DNA of 6,158 bases from an uncultured Burkholderiales bacterium (GTDB taxonomy: Bacteria; Pseudomonadota; Gammaproteobacteria; Burkholderiales; Burkholderiaceae_E), in the NCBI GenBank assembly GCA_903898725.1, contig CAIUGQ010000354.1, positions 1 to 6,158 of the forward strand, written 5' to 3'. The translations under genes were made by a program, and so were the position numbers. Positions 1 through 5,866 of this stretch are shown in pieces. The number at the start of each line of letters is the position of its first letter. Position 1 is the first letter of the stretch. The notes under the pieces are model-generated. The model did no database searches, was not told the origin of the DNA, and was given only the letters and a program-made list of their open reading frames with translations.

Positions 1-875
1 GTCCCCTCGACCAGCGGCAGCAGGTCGCGCTGCACGCCCTGGCGCGAGACGTCGGCGCCGCCGACCTCGCTGCGCGACGCGATCTTGTCGACCTCGTCGA
101 GGAACACGATGCCGTTCTGCTCGACGTTGGCGAGCGCCCGCAGCTTGACCTCGTCGTCGTTGACGAGCTTGCCCGCCTCCTCGTCGCGCAGCACCTTCAT
201 CGCCTCGCGGATCGTGAGCTTGCGGGTCTTCCTGCGGCCGCCCATGCCCTGGAACATCCCCTGCAGCTGCTGGGTCAGCTCCTCCATGCCGGCCGGCCCC
301 GCGATCGGCAGGTCGGGCATCGGCGCGGCGAGCTCGAGCTCGATCTCCTTGTCGTCGAGCTCGCCCTCGCGCAGCTTCTTGCGGAACTTCTGGCGCGTGG
401 CCGAGTCGGCCGGCGCGGGCGTGGCCGCCTCGCCGGTCGAGCCGAAGCCGAAGCCCCGAGCCGGCGGCAGCAGCACGTCGAGCACGCGGTCCTCGGCGGC
501 GTCGATCGCGCGCATCTCGACCTTGGCCATCTCGAGCTCGCGGGTCTGCTTGATGCCGATCTCGACGAGGTCGCGGATGATCGCGTCGACGTCCTTGCCG
601 ACGTAGCCGACCTCGGTGAACTTGGTCGCCTCGACCTTGATGAACGGCGCCTGCGCGAGCCGCGCGAGCCGCCGCGCGATCTCGGTCTTGCCGACGCCGG
701 TCGGGCCGATCATCAGGATGTTCTTCGGCGTGATCTCCTGGCGCAGCGACGCGTCGACCTGCTGGCGCCGCCAGCGGTTGCGCAGCGCGATCGCGACCGC
801 GCGCTTGGCACGCTCCTGCCCGATGATGTGCTTGTCGAGCTCGGAGACGATCTCCTGGGGGGTCATGGTGCTCAT
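1..875 (-). CDS. hslU: HslU, ATPase/unfoldase subunit of the HslUV protease (3' part missing)
   Basis: HslU is a cytoplasmic AAA+ (Clp/HSP100) ATPase that forms hexameric rings, unfolds substrates and feeds them into the HslV peptidase. Translation from the ATG at 875-873 gives 291 complete residues of a family usually about 440 long, so roughly the last third lies left of the window. Seen in the protein: an N-terminal start MSTMTPQEIVSELDKHIIGQ typical of HslU, Walker A GPTGVGKT (about 57-64), the pore loop GYVG (about 90-93) that grips substrate, a variable intermediate (I) domain at roughly 110-240 including RQKFRKKLREGELDDKEIE, Walker B IVFLDEID (about 256-263), and the DVSRQGVQRDLLPLVEG segment at the cut end. 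A second ATG three codons in is possible, but homologues such as the E. coli protein also begin MSxMTP, so I keep the first. No strong Shine-Dalgarno sequence precedes it. hslV, its usual immediate upstream partner, is absent from the 5' side; a divergent transporter operon lies there instead. Confidence 0.97.
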   Translation of the reverse strand, partial: MSTMTPQEIVSELDKHIIGQERAKRAVAIALRNRWRRQQVDASLRQEITPKNILMIGPTGVGKTEIARRLARLAQAPFIKVEATKFTEVGYVGKDVDAIIRDLVEIGIKQTRELEMAKVEMRAIDAAEDRVLDVLLPPARGFGFGSTGEAATPAPADSATRQKFRKKLREGELDDKEIELELAAPMPDLPIAGPAGMEELTQQLQGMFQGMGGRRKTRKLTIREAMKVLRDEEAGKLVNDDEVKLRALANVEQNGIVFLDEVDKIASRSEVGGADVSRQGVQRDLLPLVEG

Positions 876-976
876 CCGACGAGATTACCGCAACGCGGGG
901 CCCGACCCGCCATGCCCAGGTTCGGTGCGGGCGCCCCTGCTGCGGTGCCGAAAGGCCCCGCGATCCAAGCACTGCA

Positions 977-1003
977 TTGACTGTCCCCACGACGCGCTAT
1001 AGT
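977..1003 (+). promoter_or_regulatory. Candidate sigma70-type promoter for the ABC transporter operon
   Basis: A -35-like TTGACT (977-982) is followed by a -10-like TATAGT (998-1003). Each differs from the consensus at one position. The spacer is 15 bp, shorter than the optimal 17, which lowers confidence or may indicate a weak or activator-dependent promoter. These AT-containing hexamers stand out in a very GC-rich gap. Transcription would begin near 1009-1012 and leave a leader of about 65-70 nt before the ATG at 1078. No regulator gene or clear operator is visible in the window. Confidence 0.55.
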
Positions 1004-1010
1004 CTCGCGC

Positions 1011-1032
1011 TCCCGGGCGCCGCTGTCCGGGA
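1011..1032 (+). other. Small hairpin in the operon's 5' leader
   Basis: TCCCGG (1011-1016) is complementary to CCGGGA (1027-1032), giving 6 Watson-Crick pairs. Up to three more inner pairs, two of them G-T wobbles, would leave a 4-nt loop. It would sit at or just after the predicted transcription start and could protect the 5' end of the mRNA. No T-tract follows, so it is not an intrinsic terminator. In DNA of this GC content such a short stem could be chance. Confidence 0.35.
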
Positions 1033-1077
1033 CAATGACCGACACAATCCCCTCTTCTTTCCGGGGCACGGAGACGC

Positions 1078-1833
1078 ATGGCCGCCGATTACATCGTCGA
1101 GACCCAGGACCTGTCGATCGACTTCAACGGGTTCTATGCGGTCAAGGGCGTCTCGCTGAAGGTCGCGCGCGGATCGATCCATGCACTGATCGGTCCGAAC
1201 GGCGCCGGCAAGACGACCTGCTTCAACCTGATCACGAAGTTCCTGCGCCCCACCGGCGGCAAGATCCTCTACAAGGGTCAGGACATCACGCGTGCCAAGC
1301 CGGCCGACGTCGCCCGGCTCGGCATGGTCCGCAGCTTCCAGATCTCGGCCACCTTCCCCCACCTGACGGTGCTCGAGAACGTGCGGGTCGCGCTGCAGCG
1401 CAAGCTCGGCACGTCCTTCCAGTTCTGGAAGAACCAGCGCTCGCTGAACGTGCTGGACGCGCAGGCGATGGCGCTGCTCGAGGACGTCGGACTCGCCGAA
1501 TACGCCGGCCTGCAGGCGGTGGAGCTGTCCTACGGGCGCAAGCGCGCGCTCGAGATCGCCACCACGCTCGCGCTCGACCCGGAGATGATGCTGCTCGACG
1601 AACCGACCTCGGGCATGGGCCACGAGGACATCGGACGGATCGCGGCGCTGATCAAGAAGGTCGCGGCCAAGCGCACGGTGCTGATGGTCGAGCACAACCT
1701 GTCGGTCGTCTCCGACCTGTCGGACACGATCACCGTGCTCGCGCGCGGCGAGGTGCTGACCGAGGGCCCGTACGAGACGGTGTCCAAGGACCCGCAGGTG
1801 ATCGAGGCTTACATGGGGACGGGTCATGCCTGA
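1078..1833 (+). CDS. livG: LivG-type ATP-binding protein of a branched-chain-type ABC importer
   Basis: This 251-residue cytoplasmic ATPase is one of two that energise the importer. Seen: Walker A GPNGAGKTT (39-47), Q-loop region RSFQIS (Q88), signature region LSYGRKRALEI (150-160), Walker B MMLLDEP (170-176) with catalytic E175, and H-loop VEHN (H206). The C-terminal ARGEVLTEGPYETVSKDPQVIEAYMG stretch, with its VxxDPxVxxAYLG-like ending, is characteristic of LivG rather than LivF. The signature LSYGRKR departs from the classical LSGGQ and from the LAYGQQR common in LivG. I recall the same form in Burkholderiales relatives, so it looks like a subfamily trait, not damage. The start is supported by GGAG at 1070-1073, 4 nt before the ATG. 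The gene is first in the operon, and its stop overlaps the start of the next ATPase gene by 8 nt, which suggests translational coupling. The exact substrate is not shown. Confidence 0.93.
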   Translation: MAADYIVETQDLSIDFNGFYAVKGVSLKVARGSIHALIGPNGAGKTTCFNLITKFLRPTGGKILYKGQDITRAKPADVARLGMVRSFQISATFPHLTVLENVRVALQRKLGTSFQFWKNQRSLNVLDAQAMALLEDVGLAEYAGLQAVELSYGRKRALEIATTLALDPEMMLLDEPTSGMGHEDIGRIAALIKKVAAKRTVLMVEHNLSVVSDLSDTITVLARGEVLTEGPYETVSKDPQVIEAYMGTGHA

Positions 1834-2530
1834 GGCACTGCTCGAGGTCAAGGACCTGCAAGGCTGGTACGGCGAGAGCCATGTGCTGCACGGCATGTCG
1901 TTCACGGTGCCGGCCGGCGAGGTCGTCACCCTGCTCGGGCGCAACGGCGCCGGCAAGACGACGACGATGCGCGCGGTGATGGGCGTGCTCGGCAAGCGCA
2001 AGGGCTCGGTGAAGTACGAGGGCATCGAGACCGTCGGGCTGCCGTCGAACGTCATCGCCAAGCACGGCATCGCGTACTGCCCGGAGGAGCGCGGCATCTT
2101 CTCGAGCCTGTCGGTGCGCGAGAACCTGGAGCTGCCGCCGATCGTCAAGCCGGGCGGCATGTCGCTCGACGAGATCTACCAGCTGTTCCCGCGGCTCAAG
2201 GAGCGCGCGAACAACCAGGGCACGAAGCTGTCCGGCGGCGAGCAGCAGATGCTCGCGATCGCCCGCATCCTGCGCACCGGCGCCAAGCTTCTGCTGCTCG
2301 ACGAGCCGACCGAGGGCCTCGCCCCGGTGATCGTCCAGCACATCGGCGAGATCATCCGGACGGTCAAGAAGCGGGGCTTCACGGTGCTGCTCGTCGAGCA
2401 GAACTTCCACTTCGCCTCGACCGTCGCCGACCGACACTACGTGGTCGAGCACGGCAAGGTGATCGACACGTTCCTGAACGACGACGTCAAGGCGAACCTC
2501 GCCAAGCTCGAGTCCTACCTCGGCGTCTGA
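1826..2530 (+). CDS. livF: LivF-type ATP-binding protein of the same ABC importer
   Basis: This is the second cytoplasmic ATPase, 234 residues, the usual LivF length, expected to pair with the LivG-like protein. Seen: Walker A GRNGAGKTT (38-46), the LivF-typical YCPEERGIF segment (84-92) in place of the usual Q-loop neighbourhood, FPRLKER (121-127), signature LSGGEQQMLAIAR (135-147), Walker B LLLLDEP (155-161) followed by TEGLAP, and LLVEQN (188-193). Position 192, where most ABC ATPases have the H-loop histidine, is glutamine. E. coli LivF also has VEQN there, so this is normal for the family. The ATG lies inside the end of livG as ATGCCTGA, with GGGG at 1815-1818 as a possible ribosome site. 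The protein ends YLGV, like the YLGG of other LivF proteins. A 37-nt gap follows before the SBP gene. Confidence 0.95.
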   Translation: MPEALLEVKDLQGWYGESHVLHGMSFTVPAGEVVTLLGRNGAGKTTTMRAVMGVLGKRKGSVKYEGIETVGLPSNVIAKHGIAYCPEERGIFSSLSVRENLELPPIVKPGGMSLDEIYQLFPRLKERANNQGTKLSGGEQQMLAIARILRTGAKLLLLDEPTEGLAPVIVQHIGEIIRTVKKRGFTVLLVEQNFHFASTVADRHYVVEHGKVIDTFLNDDVKANLAKLESYLGV

Positions 2531-2567
2531 CTGCCCTTCCGCCACGACAACCCACCCCGGAGACGAC

Positions 2568-3791
2568 ATGACCTTCCGACCCAGCTTCGTCAAGACCGCA
2601 GTCGCGGGCGCCATCGCGCTGCTCGCCGGCACGGCATCGGCCCAGTACTCCGATGGCGTCATCAAGATCGGCGTCATGAACGACATGTCGGGCCTGTACG
2701 CCGACATCGCCGGCCCCGGCTCGGTCTGGGCCGCCAAGAAGGCGGTCGAGGACTTCGGCGCGGCCGCCAAGGGCATGAAGGTCGAGATCCTCGCGGCCGA
2801 CCACCAGAACAAGCCGGACATCGGCTCGAACATCGCCCGCCAGTGGATCGACGTCGACAAGGTCGACGCCATCGCCGACCTGCCGACCTCGTCGGTCGCG
2901 CTGGCCGTGAACCAGATCGTCCGCGAGAAGAACAAGGTCCTGCTGAACTCCGGCGCGGCCACCTCGGACCTGACCAACAAGGCCTGCTCGCCGAACACCG
3001 TCCACTGGACGTACGACACGGTGATGCTGGCCAACGGCACGGGCAAGGCCGCGGTCAAGACCGGTGGCGACAGCTGGTACTTCCTGACGGCGGACTACGC
3101 CTTCGGCCACGCGCTCGAGCGTGACGTCGAAGCGATCGTCACCGGCAGCGGCGGCAAGGTGCTGGGCAAGGTCCGCCACCCGCTCGGCACGCAGGACTTC
3201 TCCTCGTTCCTGCTGCAGGCGCAGGCGTCCAAGGCCAAGGTCATCGGCCTGGCCAACGCCGGCGGCGACACCATCAACTCGATCAAGCAGGCGTCCGAGT
3301 TCGGCATCACCAAGGGCGGCCAGAGCCTGGCGGGCCTGCTGGTGTTCGTGACCGACGTCCACTCGCTGGGCTTGGCCACCGCGCAGAACCTGCTGCTGAC
3401 CGAGTCGTTCTACTGGGACCTGAACGACAACACGCGCGCGTTCTCGAAGGAATTCGGCGCCGCCCACAAGGGCCGCATGCCGTCGATGGTGCAGGCCGGC
3501 GTCTACGCCTCGGTGCTGCACTACCTGAAGGCGCTCGAGGCGCTGAAGTCGGACGCTGACGGCGTCAAGGTCGTCGACCAGATGAAGAAGATGCCGACCG
3601 ACGACAAGCTCTTCGGCAAGGGCATGATCCGCGCCGACGGCCGCAAGATCCACGACGCGTACCTGTTCGAGGTCAAGAAGCCGGCCGAGTCGAAAGGCCC
3701 GTGGGACTACTACAAGCTGCGCGCGACGATCCCGGGCAACGAGGTGTTCCGCCCGCTCGCCCAGTCCGAGTGCCCGCTGGTCAAGAAGTAA
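2568..3791 (+). CDS. Periplasmic substrate-binding protein of a branched-chain-type ABC importer, ligand unknown
   Basis: This 407-residue secreted protein captures the ligand and delivers it to the LivHM-type channel. It has a Sec signal peptide: basic start (R4, K9), hydrophobic core AVAGAIALLAG, and a probable signal peptidase I site after TASA (about residue 25), leaving QYSDG. The mature part starts VIKIGVMNDMSGLYADIAGPG, typical of the type I periplasmic binding fold (Peripla_BP_6, LivK/LivJ superfamily). Further family-like blocks are ILAADHQNKPDI (74-85), WYFLTADYAFG (170-180) and DFSSFLLQAQ (210-219). The region matching FRT in LivJ reads TVHWTYDT (144-151), so the pocket differs from genuine leucine binders. 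The only two cysteines, C140 and C402, could form a disulfide in the periplasm. The C-terminal tail, KGPWDYYKL to CPLVKK, is one I recall in unannotated Burkholderiales homologues. GGAGA at 2559-2563, 4 nt before the ATG, supports the start. A branched-chain amino acid cannot be assumed as ligand; an aromatic or other carboxylate is equally possible. Confidence 0.92.
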   Translation: MTFRPSFVKTAVAGAIALLAGTASAQYSDGVIKIGVMNDMSGLYADIAGPGSVWAAKKAVEDFGAAAKGMKVEILAADHQNKPDIGSNIARQWIDVDKVDAIADLPTSSVALAVNQIVREKNKVLLNSGAATSDLTNKACSPNTVHWTYDTVMLANGTGKAAVKTGGDSWYFLTADYAFGHALERDVEAIVTGSGGKVLGKVRHPLGTQDFSSFLLQAQASKAKVIGLANAGGDTINSIKQASEFGITKGGQSLAGLLVFVTDVHSLGLATAQNLLLTESFYWDLNDNTRAFSKEFGAAHKGRMPSMVQAGVYASVLHYLKALEALKSDADGVKVVDQMKKMPTDDKLFGKGMIRADGRKIHDAYLFEVKKPAESKGPWDYYKLRATIPGNEVFRPLAQSECPLVKK

Positions 3792-3802
3792 GCACGCCAC
3801 CT

Positions 3803-3825
3803 CGGGCCGGCGCCTCGCCGGCCCG
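3803..3825 (+). repeat. Intercistronic hairpin 1 between SBP and livH genes
   Basis: A perfect 10-bp GC-only inverted repeat: CGGGCCGGCG (3803-3812) pairs with 3816-3825 around a 3-nt loop CCT. A further T-G wobble is possible outside it. It begins 11 nt after the SBP stop codon. No run of T follows, so it is not a classical intrinsic terminator. It could act as a 3' exonuclease barrier that stabilises the SBP message, or as a partial attenuator. Confidence 0.7.
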
Positions 3826-3829
3826 GTTC

Positions 3830-3855
3830 ACCCCGCTCCGGGCCCGGAGCGGGGT
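3830..3855 (+). repeat. Intercistronic hairpin 2: perfect 26-bp palindrome
   Basis: ACCCCGCTCCG (3830-3840) is the exact reverse complement of CGGAGCGGGGT (3845-3855), and the central GGCC (3841-3844) is itself self-complementary. The whole stretch is therefore a 26-bp perfect palindrome, forming an 11-bp stem with a tetraloop in RNA. It lies 4 nt after hairpin 1 and 24 nt before the livH ATG. No T-tract follows. Being perfectly palindromic at the DNA level it could also be a protein-binding site, but its position inside an operon and next to another hairpin favours a role in mRNA stability or attenuation. Confidence 0.7.
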
Positions 3856-3879
3856 CGCCCTCCTCCGACACGCCCGCCC

Positions 3880-4761
3880 ATGTTCGAACTGCTCGGCATC
3901 CCGCCCCAGGCCTTCTTCGGGCAACTGCTGCTCGGCCTGATCAACGGCGCGTTCTATGCGCTGCTGTCGCTCGGACTGGCCGTCATCTTCGGCCTGCTCA
4001 ACGTCATCAACTTCACGCACGGCGCCCAGTACATGATGGGTGCGTTCGGCGCGTGGATGCTGCTGAACTGGGCCGGCATCCCGTTCTGGGTCTCGCTGGT
4101 GGTCGTACCCATCGTGGTGGGTGCCTTCGGGATGGTGCTCGAGCGGCTCTTCCTCAAGCACCTGTACCACCTCGACCACCTGTACGGCCTGCTGCTGACC
4201 TTCGGCCTGGCGCTGATCATCGAGGGCCTGTACCGCAACGAATTCGGTTCGTCCGGCCAGCCCTTCGTGAACCCGATCCCGGGCGGCACGAACCTCGGCT
4301 TCATGTTCCTGCCCTACTACCGCGGCTTCATCGTCGTGTTCTCGCTGGTGGTCTGCCTGGCGACCTGGTACATGATCGAGCGCACGAAGCTCGGCTCGTA
4401 CCTGCGCGCGGCCACCGAGCGGCCCGACCTGGTGCAGGCCTTCGGCATCAACGTGCCGCGCATGATCACCCTGACCTACGGCTTCGGCGTCGGACTCGCC
4501 GCGCTGGCCGGTGTGCTCGCCGCGCCCGCCTACCAGGTGAGCCCGCAGATGGGCTCGAACCTGATCATCATCGTGTTCGCGGTCGTCGTGATCGGCGGCA
4601 TGGGCTCGATCATGGGGTCGATCCTGACCGGCTTCGGCCTGGGCGTCGTCGAGGGCCTGACGAAGGTCTTCTACCCCGAGGCGTCGAGCACCGTGATCTT
4701 CGTGATCATGGCGATCGTGCTGATGATCAAGCCCGCGGGACTCTTCGGGAAGCAGAAATGA
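3880..4761 (+). CDS. livH: LivH-type membrane permease of the ABC importer
   Basis: This 293-residue inner-membrane protein is one half of the translocation channel (BPD_transp_2 / LivH family). It is mostly hydrophobic, with apparent membrane segments near residues 15-45, 48-64, 68-88, 103-117, 148-165, 196-217, 227-258 and 270-286. Family hallmarks: GLINGAFYALLSLGLAVIFG (19-38), followed by NVINFTHGAQYMMGAF (41-56), then the cytoplasmic loop LRAATERPDLVQAFGINVPRM (175-195) that should contact the ATPases, and VVIGGMGSIMGSILTG (236-251). Length is normal. The ATG at 3880 is the only plausible start: upstream in frame there is no ATG, GTG or TTG back to the end of the SBP gene. No Shine-Dalgarno sequence is visible in the preceding 20 nt (C-rich), so initiation may be weak or coupled. 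Its stop overlaps the livM start as ATGA. Confidence 0.94.
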   Translation: MFELLGIPPQAFFGQLLLGLINGAFYALLSLGLAVIFGLLNVINFTHGAQYMMGAFGAWMLLNWAGIPFWVSLVVVPIVVGAFGMVLERLFLKHLYHLDHLYGLLLTFGLALIIEGLYRNEFGSSGQPFVNPIPGGTNLGFMFLPYYRGFIVVFSLVVCLATWYMIERTKLGSYLRAATERPDLVQAFGINVPRMITLTYGFGVGLAALAGVLAAPAYQVSPQMGSNLIIIVFAVVVIGGMGSIMGSILTGFGLGVVEGLTKVFYPEASSTVIFVIMAIVLMIKPAGLFGKQK

Positions 4762-5747
4762 ACGCATCCGCCTCCACCACTTCCGCCTCGCCGGCCACGG
4801 TCACCGCGCCGCCGGCGGTGTCGTCCGGCAATACGGGGCTGCTGCTGTTCGGCGCCTTCGTGGTCGCGATGATGGTCGCGCCGCATGTGGGCGCGTACCC
4901 GCTCTTCCTGATGAAGGTGCTGTGCTTCGCGCTGTTCGCCTGCGCCTTCAACCTGCTGATCGGCTATGTCGGCCTGCTGTCGTTCGGGCATGCGATGTTC
5001 TTCGGCTTCTCGGCGTACGTGGCCGCGTACTCGACGAAGGTCTGGGGCTGGACGCCCGAACTGGCGCTGCTGGCCGGTGCGGCCACCTCCGCGGTGATGG
5101 GCCTGCTCGTCGGCGCGATCGCGATCCGGCGCCAGGGCATCTACTTCGCGATGGTCACGCTCGCGCTGTCGCAGATGGTGTTCTTCTTCTGTCTGCAGGC
5201 ACCGTTCACCGGCGGCGAGGACGGCATCCAGTCGGTGCCCCGGCGCGCGCTGTTCGGCCTGATCGACACGAAGGGCGACATGGCGATGTACTACATGGTG
5301 CTCGCGATCTTCGTGATCTGCTTCGCGATCATCTTCCGGACGATCAACTCGCCGTTCGGGCAGGTGCTCAAGGCGATCCGCGAGAACGAGCCGCGTGCGA
5401 TCTCGCTGGGCTACCAGGTCGACCGCTACAAGCTGCTCGCCTTCGTGCTGTCGGCGACGCTGGCCGGTGTGGCCGGCTCGACCAAGGCGCTGGTGTTCCA
5501 GCTCGCGTCGCTGACCGACGTCACCTGGCAGATGTCCGGCGAGGTGGTGCTGATGACGCTGGTCGGCGGCATGGGCACGGTGTTCGGGCCGGTGGTCGGC
5601 GCGGGCATCATCATCGCGATGCAGAACTACCTGGCCGGCCTCGGCGAATGGGTGCTGGTCGTGCAGGGCCTGATCTTCGTGGTCGTGGTCATGCTGTTCC
5701 GCCGCGGCATCGTCGGCGAGATCGCGGCCCGGCTCAAGCGCGGCTGA
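4758..5747 (+). CDS. livM: LivM-type membrane permease of the ABC importer
   Basis: This 329-residue inner-membrane protein is the second half of the channel (BPD_transp_2 / LivM family). After a low-complexity Ser/Ala/Thr/Pro N-terminus (1-24, probably cytoplasmic) come multiple membrane segments. Family blocks: LIGYVGLLSFGHAMFFGFSA (67-86), RRQGIYFAMVTLALSQM (124-140), TGGEDGIQSVPR (151-162), the ATPase-contacting loop VLKAIRENEPRAISLGY (203-219), LVGGMGTVFGPVVGAG (268-283) and a basic C-terminus FRRGIVGEIAARLKRG. There is no fused ATPase domain, unlike some LivM proteins. This frame stays open far upstream, back to an ATG at 4053 inside livH. That part is a shadow of livH; the ATG at 4758, overlapping the livH stop by 4 nt with GGGA at 4747-4750, gives the family-like N-terminus. 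Translation is probably coupled to livH. Confidence 0.94.
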   Translation: MNASASTTSASPATVTAPPAVSSGNTGLLLFGAFVVAMMVAPHVGAYPLFLMKVLCFALFACAFNLLIGYVGLLSFGHAMFFGFSAYVAAYSTKVWGWTPELALLAGAATSAVMGLLVGAIAIRRQGIYFAMVTLALSQMVFFFCLQAPFTGGEDGIQSVPRRALFGLIDTKGDMAMYYMVLAIFVICFAIIFRTINSPFGQVLKAIRENEPRAISLGYQVDRYKLLAFVLSATLAGVAGSTKALVFQLASLTDVTWQMSGEVVLMTLVGGMGTVFGPVVGAGIIIAMQNYLAGLGEWVLVVQGLIFVVVVMLFRRGIVGEIAARLKRG

Positions 5748-5748
5748 A

Positions 5749-5779
5749 CGGGCGGGGGCTGCCCCCCCGTCCCCGCCCG
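5749..5779 (+). other. Possible hairpin just after livM
   Basis: CGGGCGGGG (5749-5757) is complementary to CCCCGCCCG (5771-5779), a 9-bp stem with a 13-nt loop that contains a run of seven C. A competing shorter fold, GGGGG (5754-5758) with the adjacent Cs, is also possible. It starts 1 nt after the livM stop and has no T-tract, so it is at most a weak or factor-dependent terminator or a 3'-end stabiliser. Confidence 0.4.
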
Positions 5780-5788
5780 CCGCATCCC

Positions 5789-5831
5789 CCGGCGCGCGTC
5801 CGACCGGCTCCGGCCGGGCGGCGCGCGCCGG
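5789..5831 (+). other. Large GC-rich hairpin between livM and the aldehyde dehydrogenase gene
   Basis: CCGGCGCGCG (5789-5798) pairs perfectly with CGCGCGCCGG (5822-5831). Inside it CCGGC (5804-5808) pairs with GCCGG (5813-5817) around a 4-nt loop, giving a two-tier stem-loop. Only TTT (5836-5838) follows, so an intrinsic terminator is doubtful. It may mark the end of the transporter message, or allow partial read-through into the downstream gene. Confidence 0.5.
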
Positions 5832-5855
5832 ACCGTTTCCGGGGCCGCTCGGCCC

Positions 5856-5862
5856 GGGAGGA
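5856..5862 (+). promoter_or_regulatory. Strong ribosome binding site for the aldehyde dehydrogenase gene
   Basis: GGGAGGA ends 4 nt before the ATG at 5867, the best Shine-Dalgarno match in the window, and it fixes the start of a gene otherwise lacking a visible stop. A small stem, GGGCC (5842-5846) with GGCCC (5851-5855), lies immediately upstream. Confidence 0.7.
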
Positions 5863-5866
5863 CACC

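Larger units (their letters stand above)
876..1077. other. Divergent intergenic region between hslU and the transporter operon
   Basis: These 202 bases separate the starts of two divergently read genes, so they should hold both promoters. The right-facing one is plausible and is listed separately. For hslU, read on the minus strand, I find no convincing sigma70 hexamer pair and no good match to the sigma32 heat-shock consensus. Small GC-rich inverted repeats are present (895-899 with 906-910, and the 8-bp palindrome at 929-936), but they are too weak to call operators. Short open frames on both strands have no recognisable product and look like by-products of high GC. Confidence 0.6.

Noticed and set aside
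85..1002. Plus-strand open frames across hslU (85-606 and 616-1002)
   Set aside because: Ser/Arg-rich shadows of the minus-strand hslU, whose Walker motifs and pore loop are clear.
872..1079. Small minus-strand open frames of 64-65 codons in the hslU-livG gap
   Set aside because: Two overlapping frames, no ribosome site, no recognisable sequence; likely chance openness in GC-rich DNA. Neither resembles HslV.
997..2160. A 387-codon antisense open frame opposite livG and livF
   Set aside because: His/Arg/Leu-rich composition and full overlap with two certain ATPase genes mark it as a shadow.
2396..2404. Glutamine in place of the H-loop histidine in LivF as a defective ATPase
   Set aside because: E. 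coli LivF also has VEQN at this point, so it is a family trait.
2487..3800. A 437-codon antisense open frame opposite the SBP gene
   Set aside because: It is rich in Arg, Val, Leu, Asp and Gly, as expected from the complement of a high-GC coding frame, and shows no domain or motif. The plus-strand SBP is unambiguous.
3803..3855. The tandem hairpins as intrinsic transcription terminators
   Set aside because: Neither stem is followed by a T-tract, and they lie inside what is functionally one importer operon.
4053..5747. A single 564-codon open frame that could be read as one large protein
   Set aside because: Its first 235 codons overlap livH in another frame and give an Arg/Ala/Pro-rich sequence without membrane segments. 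Only the part from 4758 looks like a real protein (LivM).
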